Below are positions 1 through 7,508 of a stretch of DNA of 12,180 bases, in pieces. Where the stretch lies: positions 1 to 12,180 of the forward strand of contig DAOUGC010000265.1 in assembly GCA_034429695.1 (NCBI GenBank). Direction: 5' to 3'. This DNA is from DAOUGC01 sp034429695. GTDB lineage: Bacteria; Chloroflexota; Anaerolineae; Anaerolineales; Anaerolineaceae. The position numbers and the translations under genes are program-made. The notes under the pieces are model-generated. The model had not been told where the DNA came from. It was given only the letters and a program-made list of their open reading frames with translations, and searched no databases. Every line of letters begins with the position of its first letter. The first letter of the stretch is position 1.

Positions 1-26
1 TCAGAACCTGAAGGTTTTTTCCAGAC

Positions 27-659
27 TTAGCCGTGGCTGCCAGACACGCGCATGCGGCGTACAAAGAAGATCACCGCCACCAGCAGCACGGAAAGCCCAA
101 GCAAGCCCGGCAGACCCACTTCATCAGCAAAACCCGTGGTGGGCAACGCCGTGGTTGTGGTGGTGCCCACACCAGCGCCGCCATCACCGCCGCCAGCCGC
201 CATGGTCAGCAGCGCAGCCACCGTCTCAGTACGCGAGATCGGGTCGCCACCCACCGCTGCAAAGTCAGGCGTGGCTGTATCCACCACCTCCAGCGTCGGC
301 TCCAGCGTGTTGGTGGCAAACACCACCACCGGCGTGGGCGAAGGCTCCAGGGTTGCCGTGGGTGATGAAGTGACACTGGGGGTCAACAGCAGCGCCTGGG
401 CAAAAGCCAGCTCGGTGGCTGCCTGGGATGTGGCCGTGTTCTGGGCATTGATCACTGCCGCTTCCTGCATGCGGATCGCATTCTGGCGCGGCAGCACCAG
501 CGCAGCATACACGCCCAGGCCAATCAGCCCGATGACAAACAGACCTGCGATGACCCCGATGGCGATCAGAAAAGTACGATTATTGCCGGACGAACGGGGT
601 TCGTCAACGGTCGGTTCTTCCTCGAAGTCATCAAAGTTATTGGTATCAAAGTCGCTCAT
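27..659 (-). CDS. LPTTG-tailed membrane protein with N-terminal signal anchor
   Basis: 210 aa, function unknown. Residues 1-28 are acidic and probably cytoplasmic. Residues 29-53 form a strong hydrophobic segment that reads as an uncleaved signal anchor. Next comes an Ala/Gln/Thr-rich stretch, then a Thr/Pro/Ser-rich spacer (about 92-132), a Gly-rich patch and a run of threonines. The C-terminus has the three-part layout of a sortase sorting signal: LPTTG at 172-176, a hydrophobic helix at about 183-200, and a basic RRMR tail. This suggests exposure on the outer face and possible cell-wall attachment by a sortase, although no sortase is encoded here. The start is well supported by AGGAGGG five bases upstream (664-670 on the plus strand). 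It is the last gene of the long minus-strand cluster, 62 bases after the KOW-like gene. The LPXTG reading is from sequence; the attachment is inferred. Confidence 0.8.
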   Translation of the reverse strand: MSDFDTNNFDDFEEEPTVDEPRSSGNNRTFLIAIGVIAGLFVIGLIGLGVYAALVLPRQNAIRMQEAAVINAQNTATSQAATELAFAQALLLTPSVTSSPTATLEPSPTPVVVFATNTLEPTLEVVDTATPDFAAVGGDPISRTETVAALLTMAAGGGDGGAGVGTTTTTALPTTGFADEVGLPGLLGLSVLLVAVIFFVRRMRVSGSHG

Positions 660-721
660 AACGCCCTCCTACAGGTTCTGATTGCCAGAATAATTGCATG
701 TTCATGTACGGATTACATTGA

Positions 722-1771
722 TTATTCTAGCACATCCAGGTTTGACAATGGTACGGTTACTTGTTCGCCAGTTTCCAGACGCACACTCGCCGATGTGGCG
801 CGTACGCCGTTTGGCAGGCGCATCAACGCGGGGAAAACCTGCACCAGCGAGCCAACCAGGCCCCGGTACGGTTCGCTTAGAATGCGCACCTGCTGTCCAC
901 TTTCAAATTCCACCGCCTCAACCGCCTGCTCGCCGCTGGCTGGCAGGCCGATGAACACCTCGGGGCGGTCACCGGTAAACTGTGAGTAAGCCACAGCATA
1001 AACCGAAACGTCGCGTTTCTCACTGGTGGTCAACAGGCGATATGCCGGTTGATTCATGGCGATGCGCCCAAAACCTTCGATCAACAGCACCGGCATGTCC
1101 AATCGCAGCGCCAGCGGAGCCAGTTCCGAACTCATACTGGACAGGATCATACCGCGCAACGGCAGGTCAGCCGCATTTTCCAGCACCCGTCCATCAGCCA
1201 CATGCCCACCGGTCACCACAGCGCCACGCATGCTTACATCCAGACGGTCGGTGGACAACTCCTCATCAGCGCTGCGCATCAGGTTGAGCAACATGCCCAC
1301 GCCGATGCCACCGTTGCCCCACACCGCCTGGATCAATGCACCATCAGCTTCAATGATCGCGCCGCGTTCTGGCAGCACTTCACTGACTGTGCCGGAAATG
1401 CCTGCACGCAGTTGAAACGGCGCTCCGGGCGCTTCGATCATGATCTGCCCATTGGAGACGGAGACAATCTCACCGTCAATGGGGGCGCGCACCACCCGGC
1501 GGAAAATACCCCTGGCTTCTGCCAGTACGTCTCCTTTTTGCACGCGCTCACCGGCCTGGCGGTCCATCACACGCTCCAGTTCCTTGCGTGAAAGCCGCAA
1601 CATGCTGCGCACATCCACCAGCACATGCCGGTTTTGATAATACGCCTCGGCAATCACGTCACTGGCGTTTACCGATTGACCGTTGCGCACCAGCACCTTG
1701 CCTGCGACGGGCAACAGACGCGCCCTGCGCACGTGGGTGAGGGGAAGAATGTGGGTTACCGGTGCATGCAT
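722..1771 (-). CDS. Barrel-sandwich / KOW-like protein paired with MutL-like ATPase
   Basis: About 349 aa, soluble, with no signal peptide or membrane helix. Numbering is from the upstream ATG at 1777. Residues about 24-45 and 76-115 look like lipoyl/biotinyl-type barrel-sandwich hairpins (GKVLVRNGQSV, GERVQKGDVLAEA, APIDGEIVSV). No lysine sits in a biotin or lipoyl attachment motif, so the fold is probably structural. A central alpha/beta segment (about 185-265) contains PVLLIEGFGRIAMNQPAY. The C-terminus (about 293-349) resembles a KOW/NusG-type beta barrel, with GQQVRIL and a final VPLSNLDVLE. The start choice rests on AAGGG (1778-1782): it touches the ATG at 1777 but lies six bases before the ATG at 1771, so 1771 is preferred. 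The gene follows the MutL-like gene after 84 bases on the same strand, so a partnership is likely. I cannot name a specific function. Confidence 0.85.
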   Translation of the reverse strand: MHAPVTHILPLTHVRRARLLPVAGKVLVRNGQSVNASDVIAEAYYQNRHVLVDVRSMLRLSRKELERVMDRQAGERVQKGDVLAEARGIFRRVVRAPIDGEIVSVSNGQIMIEAPGAPFQLRAGISGTVSEVLPERGAIIEADGALIQAVWGNGGIGVGMLLNLMRSADEELSTDRLDVSMRGAVVTGGHVADGRVLENAADLPLRGMILSSMSSELAPLALRLDMPVLLIEGFGRIAMNQPAYRLLTTSEKRDVSVYAVAYSQFTGDRPEVFIGLPASGEQAVEAVEFESGQQVRILSEPYRGLVGSLVQVFPALMRLPNGVRATSASVRLETGEQVTVPLSNLDVLE

Positions 1772-1777
1772 ACTCAT

Positions 1778-1782
1778 CCCTT
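1778..1782 (-). promoter_or_regulatory. Shine-Dalgarno AAGGG deciding the KOW-like gene start
   Basis: On the minus strand AAGGG directly abuts the ATG at 1777, which leaves no spacer, but it is six bases from the in-frame ATG at 1771. The spacing therefore favours the downstream start, two codons shorter. Confidence 0.5.
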
Positions 1783-1855
1783 AAGTGGTTGCAAATAACA
1801 TACCAGGCAGGCTTTCAAATCAGCCAACCATGGTTTCATAAAAGAACAGGTCCGA

Positions 1856-3589
1856 TCAGGCAGACGCGCCCAGCGCCGCCTGCCACTTCTTATTCAACGC
1901 CCTGTTTTGGGCCTCATCATCGCTCATTTGCAACGGGCGTCCGCGCGCGTCCACGACGGCCCCACATGCGCCGCCCAGAATTTTAAATGCCAGCATGGAA
2001 CGCCTGCCCACCGGGTCGATCAGCGTGCGGCGCAATGCCTGAAGATAAATTTTTGCTGCCTGTCCGGGTTGCACCGGCAGACTGACCAGGCTGCCCTGTT
2101 TGATCTCCACCTGGGTTTCTCCGCCGCCTTCGTATTCCAGCCGGACCCGCATAATGGGCACGCCCGGACGCGCATCGCTGATCGGACAGATCACGGTCCC
2201 CAGGTTTTGCAGCGCCCCCGACTCCACCACCTGAACCGCCAACACCGGGTTGACCTTTGCCACAGCACCCAGCATACCCAGCAGGTTGTTTTGATCCAGA
2301 ATGGCGATGGTCACACCGGCGGGCTGCAATCCATCCAGCAGGGTCAGCAGAGCCTGCCACGGTGCAGCAGCGCGTGAAAACACCGAACCGCTTGCCAGAA
2401 TGGGTTCAAAGCAGTTGGGCCGTCCTGCCCAGCGCCCCTGTGAGGCAGACAGCGAGAGTTGCAATGCCACCCGTGCCGCGGCCTGTTCCATCGTCAGGGT
2501 TTCGTTGGTGGTGGGGATTAAGCCAGGATGAATGGTCTTCTGCCACAGGTAATCACGCAAGGTTGACATGCCGATCTTCACTGGCAGCCAGCGTGCAATT
2601 TCCTCCAGCCGGCCAGCTTTGATCAATGCCTGCATGCCGCTGCCCAGACCGTATGGATGCACCTGCATGGTGAATTGCTTTCCAAAGGCAGCCGCCAGGG
2701 TGGTATGGCGCGAACCAACATCCACCCCTAGCACACCCTTGCCGGGGTCATACACCTGACTTAAGAAGCGGATGATGCGCCCGTAACCCTGCGCCAGTGG
2801 CGCGGGCGGCAGGCTGGTGTAGCTGCCCAGTTGTTGCAAACCGCCAAACTGGCCGCTGCGCACGTCAGTAACGACACCCGAAAGCGTATCCAGCGAGCGA
2901 AAGACATCTTCATTATCCAGGGATGGGCGCACGTTGGGTGCGGTCTCCACCCGTGTCCATTTCTCCAAACCTTCCTTGATGCGTTTTGCCAGGGATGCAT
3001 TCCCGGCATACAGCACACGCGGTCGTTTCTCAACCGGCAACACGCGGCATAACATCACCACCAGGTCGGCCAGTTTCAGTACCGAGCGATTGGCGCCGTG
3101 GTCAGTGCCGCCTGCCATGATGATCAGGTTGGGGTCAATCCTGACCAGTGCATCCACCTGTTGTTCAGGCCGGCGGCGGTCGCTCAAACCCAGGCTGTCC
3201 ACCACCTGGCCGTACACCAGGCTCGCCAGCCGGTTGGCGCTGTCCAGTGAGACATCACCCAGCAGACCGGCAGTGACAATGCGCAGTTCTGGGCCTGCCG
3301 AATACACCACCACCATGCGGTCAACGCCGGTGCCGTTTGCCTGGGATGGCACCAGCAGGCGCGCGTCCTTGTCCATGAACACCCGCCCGGTGATGGCCTG
3401 CAGATCCACGATGGCCGCCAGTGCACCTTCGCTGACATCGCGGTAAGGCGCATTGACCGTGGTGGGGGCAACCCCCATGCCGATAAAGTGATACTGGCTC
3501 TCCACCACGTCAAACAAGGCTGCCCGGGTATTGACCGAGCCAATATCCAGTGCCAGGACGGATTCGGAGTCGATAATGGAAGTGGTCAT
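1856..3589 (-). CDS. MutL-family ASKHA ATPase-like protein (glutamate mutase MutL-like)
   Basis: 577 aa from the ATG at 3589; a TTG one codon earlier is possible. It matches the MutL family that is often annotated 'glutamate mutase L', a member of the actin/Hsp70/sugar-kinase ATPase superfamily; it is not the mismatch-repair MutL. Numbered from the TTG, a phosphate-1 loop lies at 14-22 (ALDIGSVNT). AGGTDHG at 160-166 matches the conserved AGGTDGG-type element. A second phosphate-loop-like element (GVDVGSRHT) lies at 289-297. ILASGSVFS at 398-406 and the LLDGLQPAGVT region at 418-428 complete the family pattern. It is probably cytoplasmic and nucleotide-binding. The start overlaps the stop of the upstream membrane-protein gene (TGATG, one shared base), with AGG six bases before the ATG, so translation is probably coupled. 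No MutS/MutE-type mutase subunits lie nearby, so a role in glutamate fermentation is unlikely from context. The family call is fairly sure; the function is not. Confidence 0.85.
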   Translation of the reverse strand: MTTSIIDSESVLALDIGSVNTRAALFDVVESQYHFIGMGVAPTTVNAPYRDVSEGALAAIVDLQAITGRVFMDKDARLLVPSQANGTGVDRMVVVYSAGPELRIVTAGLLGDVSLDSANRLASLVYGQVVDSLGLSDRRRPEQQVDALVRIDPNLIIMAGGTDHGANRSVLKLADLVVMLCRVLPVEKRPRVLYAGNASLAKRIKEGLEKWTRVETAPNVRPSLDNEDVFRSLDTLSGVVTDVRSGQFGGLQQLGSYTSLPPAPLAQGYGRIIRFLSQVYDPGKGVLGVDVGSRHTTLAAAFGKQFTMQVHPYGLGSGMQALIKAGRLEEIARWLPVKIGMSTLRDYLWQKTIHPGLIPTTNETLTMEQAAARVALQLSLSASQGRWAGRPNCFEPILASGSVFSRAAAPWQALLTLLDGLQPAGVTIAILDQNNLLGMLGAVAKVNPVLAVQVVESGALQNLGTVICPISDARPGVPIMRVRLEYEGGGETQVEIKQGSLVSLPVQPGQAAKIYLQALRRTLIDPVGRRSMLAFKILGGACGAVVDARGRPLQMSDDEAQNRALNKKWQAALGASA

Positions 3590-4281
3590 CAACGGCCTGC
3601 CATGCCAGCCAGGTTACGAACCACGGCTTCGATAAATGATATACGATCCACCAGCGCCGTCACCGCAGAAGCATAAACCCCGGCGAACAACGCGCCCAGG
3701 GTAATGGCGATGAACGCCTGGCCAACACGCGAAAGCGTCTCGATCAGCCTGGGACGCGCCACCGGTTGACCCGGCTTTGCGGAAGCCCCAAAGTGAAAAT
3801 ATGCCAGTGTGCATACCGTACCGATCAGGAAGATCAAGCCCTCCAGCAAACCGCCAACCGGACTGGCTTTCAAAGCGGCTGAAGTGTTGAAATTCAACAT
3901 TCCCACCGCGGCGCGTGTCTGGCCCATCAGCGTGCCGAACACCACACCGCCCACCACCACTGCCGCACCCACACCCACCAGAAACGCCATGCTGATGGAG
4001 CCAGGACCGGCCAGACGCGGAGACAAACGCAGGAAAAGCAATACCCCCAACACCAGCGGAACCACAAGCAGCAGGCTTTGCTCGCCACCTGTCATCATTG
4101 GCCGGATCAGGCGCGGCAGCAATAACTGGTCCACCACCATCACGAGAACGTAACCGGCAGCCACACCCACAAACAGGTAGGCGGCAAACCGGAACAGCGG
4201 GTTGTCTCCCAGCACATAGCTTAAAATCAGCAATGTCAGGAAGAACCCCACCAGCATCCAGATCAACTCACCAGTCTCCAT
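3589..4281 (-). CDS. Six-helix integral membrane protein (cluster protein B)
   Basis: 230 aa. Hydrophobic segments at about 6-24, 30-50, 68-86, 95-118, 145-164 and 186-210 suggest six membrane helices joined by short loops. I see no transporter signature, catalytic motif or cofactor motif. The start has AGGTGGAG four bases upstream (4286-4293). Its stop shares a base with the start of the MutL-like gene, so the two proteins are probably made in step. Several landmarks recur in the other six-helix protein of this cluster: an NPL(F)/NPIL element after the first helix, an LVG...AxVVxGVVxGT helix, a TV(C)TLAY helix and an LGxLxAG helix. The two may be distant paralogues. It could be the membrane partner of the ATPase-like subunit, by inference from position only. 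Confidence 0.85.
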   Translation of the reverse strand: METGELIWMLVGFFLTLLILSYVLGDNPLFRFAAYLFVGVAAGYVLVMVVDQLLLPRLIRPMMTGGEQSLLLVVPLVLGVLLFLRLSPRLAGPGSISMAFLVGVGAAVVVGGVVFGTLMGQTRAAVGMLNFNTSAALKASPVGGLLEGLIFLIGTVCTLAYFHFGASAKPGQPVARPRLIETLSRVGQAFIAITLGALFAGVYASAVTALVDRISFIEAVVRNLAGMAGR

Positions 4282-4348
4282 GCCACTCCACCTGTTTCTT
4301 CAATGACAACCTTCGTTCAAGCAGCGACAACCGGCAGACGAGCCGTTA

Positions 4349-6889
4349 TTAACCTTTTGATTTGGTAAACAAGCGGGCGGCGCCGCCATAAAAAGCGCCA
4401 GCCAGCAGGAATAAAATCCCCAGGAACAAGCCGGTTTGATAGGCGGTCCACCACGGGCTCACGGTTGAACCGGTGACCAGTCCGTAGCCCGTACCAGCGC
4501 TCATACCGCTCAGCATCCCCTGCACCTGCCCGCCGTCAGCGTAAGGGCGCAGCATGGGCGCTGCCTGTGCGGTGGAGACCACCAGCATGGGCACACCGGC
4601 TGCCGTCAATGACGGCTGCAACTGCTCGATCCAGCTCCGTCCGGTATCGTCACTACCCGTAAGCAGCACCACCAACCCAAAATCACCCAGGCTGCCAACA
4701 CCTGCCAGCGCGGGATGACCACTCAATACCTGGTCGTCCTGCAGCATCATGCCAGGCGCAACCTGCAGCGGCGCTACCAGGAACTCCTGCATCGAAGTGG
4801 CCCCGCCCGGCAGAAAACCCATGTTGAGCACCTGGCTTTGCATCTCATAACGAAAACCCTGCGGTGCGCGGCTTTGAATGTTGGCATATGCCCCTTCAAG
4901 CAGGTTTTGACCCAGCACCGGCCCGGTGGGTACGCTGGACACCATGGAAAGACGCGCTGAATGGAGCATCAAGCGTTCCACAACCGGTCCGGCTGCGTAA
5001 CGCATTTCCCCGGCGGCAGCGGCATCGTAGTCCATAATCAGCAGCACAGGCGCACCCTGCGGTACGGCTTCCACCTGGTTGACGAATAACAACAGGTCGA
5101 GCGGCACCTCATCAAGGGGTTGCGGCGCGCGTCCGGTAACGCCGGTGATTAAAACCGCGAGGATTAAAATGGCTGCCAGCGCCAGGCGCACCAGCCAGCT
5201 CTGCGCAAACAATGAGCCGCCCCCACTCTCCTGGGGTTTGCTTTCCTGTTCGATGATCGATTGCAACAGGTCGGCATAGCTGCGCTGCACCTCTGAAACT
5301 TTCAATTTAACCGAGTAGGTGGGCAGTTTACGGATGCGCACAGCAGCATCCTGCACCGGCAAAATGCCCTGCAAACCGGCCAGCGGACCACTGCTCTCTG
5401 TGTGCTGCTCCCCCGTACCTGTTTGTGCACCGGATGGAACCACGTCGCTTGGACGCATGGCTTCCAACCAGCCGGGCAGTTGGGCGGGCGCAAGGCCATC
5501 GGCCAGCGGAGTTTCCACTGCCGCACCCGACACACCTTCCTGATCATCCCGATCAGCGTGCGCGAGCCAATCGGGTAGTTCTTCGCCTGCAAATGGATAC
5601 CCGCTCAGATCCTGATCAAGCGGCAATGGGTCGCTATCTTCAAGACTGAACGCCGGAACCGCATTACCGGAAGAAACCGGCGTACCGCTTTCATCACCCA
5701 CACCCGCAAGCCAGTCAGGTGTGGCGTTATCAAACAGAATAACATCATCATCCCCGGCGCTCAACGGGCTGGAAGATAGACCGGAAAAAGCTGGTGTGGC
5801 CGGCGTTTCGGGTGTTTCCTCGGCGGTGAGCCAATCGGGAACGCCATATTCATCATCACCGGGAGCGTTTTGAGCAGTGCGTTCTTCTGCCAGCCAGTCG
5901 GGCATGGCGGAACTTCCGGCGGATGTTTCACCACCCGTGGGAGCTTCAGCACCGGTTTGAGCATCCTCGCTCAGCAACCACTCCGGAACCCCATCAAATG
6001 ATTCAGCGGCATCTGGCGGATTGGCCGGGGTGATCCCACCCAACCATTCAGGAATTTCAGCCTCTTCTGCCTGAGATTGGTACTCGCGCTGCGGGGTCAA
6101 CTCATCGCCTGAGGCTTGCTGCTCTTCATCCGGTTGCCATGTGGCGTATTCGCTCAGCCATTCCTGTCCGCCTGAGCCTTCATTTTCTGCGGGCGTTTCA
6201 GAGTCCGGTTGATTTTCGCCTGGTTGCCAGCTTTGCAACTGAGCCAGCCAGGCGGAATCGCCCTCCCCTGCCGGTGTGATCGGCTGTTCCACGCCGCCCT
6301 GTTCCTGATCCGCTTCGCGGTCCGCTTGGAACGGGGACGACAAAGCAGCCGGAGGGGTGGCGGCAACATCATCCTGCAACCATTGAGGAATGTCAAAAGC
6401 CGGTTCGGCGGGGCTTTCAGTACTTTCTGGATCAAAACTGGCCGCCGATTCCGGCAAGTGGGCCGGGGTGTCCTGCAACCAGTCCGGAATTTCATAATCA
6501 GAATCCGCCTGGGATAAACCGGTGTCAGGAGTAATTTCAGCCTGTTCCTGGCTGTCCGCATGCATCCAGTCGGGAATGTCAAAGGCAGGTTCGGAGGTTT
6601 GATCAGCCGGGACGACCGTTTCCGGCGTTGTTTCGGCCTGATCCTCGCGGATGCGCGCCAGCCAATCCGGCATTTCGCCGCCGGCAAGGTCATCCCCGCC
6701 GCCCAGGTCAAAAGATTCTGCACCCTCATCGGAACTGCGCAGATTGCTCAACCAGTCCGCCCCGGATGCAGATTCCTGATCACCCTGGGATGGCGGCAGC
6801 ACCGGCGTAAGGCGTGCGTGACAGTTGGCGCACTCTTCAGCGCCAGCCGGGTTCATGTGTGAGCACATCGGGCAACGAATATCAGCCAT
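4349..6889 (-). CDS. Zinc-ribbon / PDWL-repeat transmembrane scaffold protein
   Basis: 846 aa in a clear modular order. Residues 6-23 form a short zinc ribbon (CPMC, then CANC; Cys 6, 9, 20, 23). Residues about 30-500 are acidic, rich in Gln, Ser, Pro and Glu, and probably disordered. They carry 14 copies of a short motif of the form hydrophobic-P-[DE]-W-L. Residues 501-548 are a more ordered juxtamembrane segment (PLAGLQGILPV, then KLPTYSVKLKVSE). A membrane helix lies at about 561-583. About 230 residues outside the membrane follow (584-812), looking like an alpha/beta domain (APVLLIMDYD, GDFGLVVLLTG, VPMLVVST). A second helix at about 813-836 and a short KSKG tail end the protein. The predicted topology is N-in, C-in. 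The start is one base after the stop of the previous gene with only a weak Shine-Dalgarno, so it is probably coupled. I infer a multivalent docking scaffold; no enzyme motif is visible. Confidence 0.88.
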   Translation of the reverse strand: MADIRCPMCSHMNPAGAEECANCHARLTPVLPPSQGDQESASGADWLSNLRSSDEGAESFDLGGGDDLAGGEMPDWLARIREDQAETTPETVVPADQTSEPAFDIPDWMHADSQEQAEITPDTGLSQADSDYEIPDWLQDTPAHLPESAASFDPESTESPAEPAFDIPQWLQDDVAATPPAALSSPFQADREADQEQGGVEQPITPAGEGDSAWLAQLQSWQPGENQPDSETPAENEGSGGQEWLSEYATWQPDEEQQASGDELTPQREYQSQAEEAEIPEWLGGITPANPPDAAESFDGVPEWLLSEDAQTGAEAPTGGETSAGSSAMPDWLAEERTAQNAPGDDEYGVPDWLTAEETPETPATPAFSGLSSSPLSAGDDDVILFDNATPDWLAGVGDESGTPVSSGNAVPAFSLEDSDPLPLDQDLSGYPFAGEELPDWLAHADRDDQEGVSGAAVETPLADGLAPAQLPGWLEAMRPSDVVPSGAQTGTGEQHTESSGPLAGLQGILPVQDAAVRIRKLPTYSVKLKVSEVQRSYADLLQSIIEQESKPQESGGGSLFAQSWLVRLALAAILILAVLITGVTGRAPQPLDEVPLDLLLFVNQVEAVPQGAPVLLIMDYDAAAAGEMRYAAGPVVERLMLHSARLSMVSSVPTGPVLGQNLLEGAYANIQSRAPQGFRYEMQSQVLNMGFLPGGATSMQEFLVAPLQVAPGMMLQDDQVLSGHPALAGVGSLGDFGLVVLLTGSDDTGRSWIEQLQPSLTAAGVPMLVVSTAQAAPMLRPYADGGQVQGMLSGMSAGTGYGLVTGSTVSPWWTAYQTGLFLGILFLLAGAFYGGAARLFTKSKG
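5465..6760 (-). repeat. Fourteen-copy PDWL short-motif array (protein-level repeat)
   Basis: Within the 846-aa protein the motif occurs at residues 44 (ADWL), 74 (PDWL), 106 (PDWM), 135 (PDWL), 168 (PQWL), 212 (SAWL), 242 (QEWL), 280 (PEWL), 302 (PEWL), 330 (PDWL), 351 (PDWL), 391 (PDWL), 439 (PDWL) and 472 (PGWL). Spacing is 21-48 residues, often near 30. An aromatic residue often lies two to five residues before the motif (FDIPDW, YEIPDW, FDGVPEW, YGVPDW). Spacer sequence is not conserved, so this is a series of short linear motifs and not a tandem DNA duplication. Confidence 0.9.
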
Positions 6890-6890
6890 A

Positions 6891-7508
6891 TTAACCGCTG
6901 TAAGGGCGATCAGCCCCGATCAGAATACGCAACCCGGCAGTCAGCCCGCCGAGCGCCATGCCGAGCAACAGACCGCGTGCGCCTGCCACCGGCAACCGGC
7001 TGAGAAACCCAAGCAGGTCGCCGATCACGGGCAGGTTAACCGCTCCTGCAAAAATATTGGCGGCCATCAATAAAAAGACCACCGCACTGATTAGAAACAC
7101 CACAGGCATCCAACCGCTGCGGCGCTGGAACAAGCGCAGACCGGCATACGCCAGGGTGACGGTAAGCACAGCAAGCAGGCTGATTTCCACCGGTTCCTGT
7201 ATGGCGGTCACCACACGCTGAAAACGGGCGTCGCCTGTGCCCAGCACCACCCCAGCCACCACGGTGGCTGCCAAACCCACCAGCAGCACGATGCTGTAAT
7301 AATTACGCCGCACGGGTGCAATGGCTTTATGAACATGCACAATAATCAAATTGATGATGCCAACCAGCATGGCAATGCCAGCCAGGATCACCGCCCAGCC
7401 AAGGATTACGCTTCGCACTGCCTGCAAAATGGGGTTGGCAATGAAATAACCGGCCAGCACAATCAGGCCCATGGCAATGGCAATGGCGGCGGAAACCGGG
7501 GATCTCAT
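6891..7508 (-). CDS. Six-helix integral membrane protein (cluster protein A)
   Basis: 205 aa. Hydrophobic segments at about 5-24, 33-57, 71-92, 106-126, 133-155 and 177-197 predict six helices. The loop after the second helix is basic (HVHKAIAPVRRNYY), which suggests it is cytoplasmic by the positive-inside rule. No known family signature is recognised. The ATG overlaps the TGA of the DUF6754-like gene as ATGA, and the stop lies one base before the ATG of the scaffold gene. This arrangement points to coupled translation of all three proteins. It shares landmarks with the other six-helix protein downstream (see the findings), which may indicate paralogous membrane subunits. Confidence 0.85.
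   Translation of the reverse strand: MRSPVSAAIAIAMGLIVLAGYFIANPILQAVRSVILGWAVILAGIAMLVGIINLIIVHVHKAIAPVRRNYYSIVLLVGLAATVVAGVVLGTGDARFQRVVTAIQEPVEISLLAVLTVTLAYAGLRLFQRRSGWMPVVFLISAVVFLLMAANIFAGAVNLPVIGDLLGFLSRLPVAGARGLLLGMALGGLTAGLRILIGADRPYSG

Noticed and set aside
1..18. Small hairpin AACC-TGAA-GGTT followed by a T run on the plus strand
   Set aside because: The stem is only four bases and the T run points the wrong way for the minus-strand cluster. It could belong to a gene outside the window, which cannot be judged.
270..345. Runs of CCACC/CACCACC triplets as a DNA repeat
   Set aside because: They encode the Val/Thr/Pro-rich spacer of the LPTTG protein and are explained by codon use, not by a regular repeat unit.
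52..681. Long open frame on the plus strand antisense to the LPTTG gene, and similar plus-strand frames across 27-8275
   Set aside because: They are rich in Ser/Ala/Arg/Pro, lack ribosome binding sites, and mirror minus-strand genes that carry recognisable motifs. They follow from high GC content.
1..681. Ten-base inverted repeat TCAGAACCTG (1-10) and CAGGTTCTGA (672-681) flanking the LPTTG gene
   Set aside because: Dozens of 10-base matches are expected by chance in a 12-kb window, and there is no sign of a mobile element.
1856..3589. Calling the 577-aa protein the DNA mismatch-repair MutL or proof of glutamate fermentation
   Set aside because: The motifs are ASKHA type and not GHKL type, so it is not mismatch-repair MutL. 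No mutase subunits are encoded in the window, so the fermentation role has no support here.
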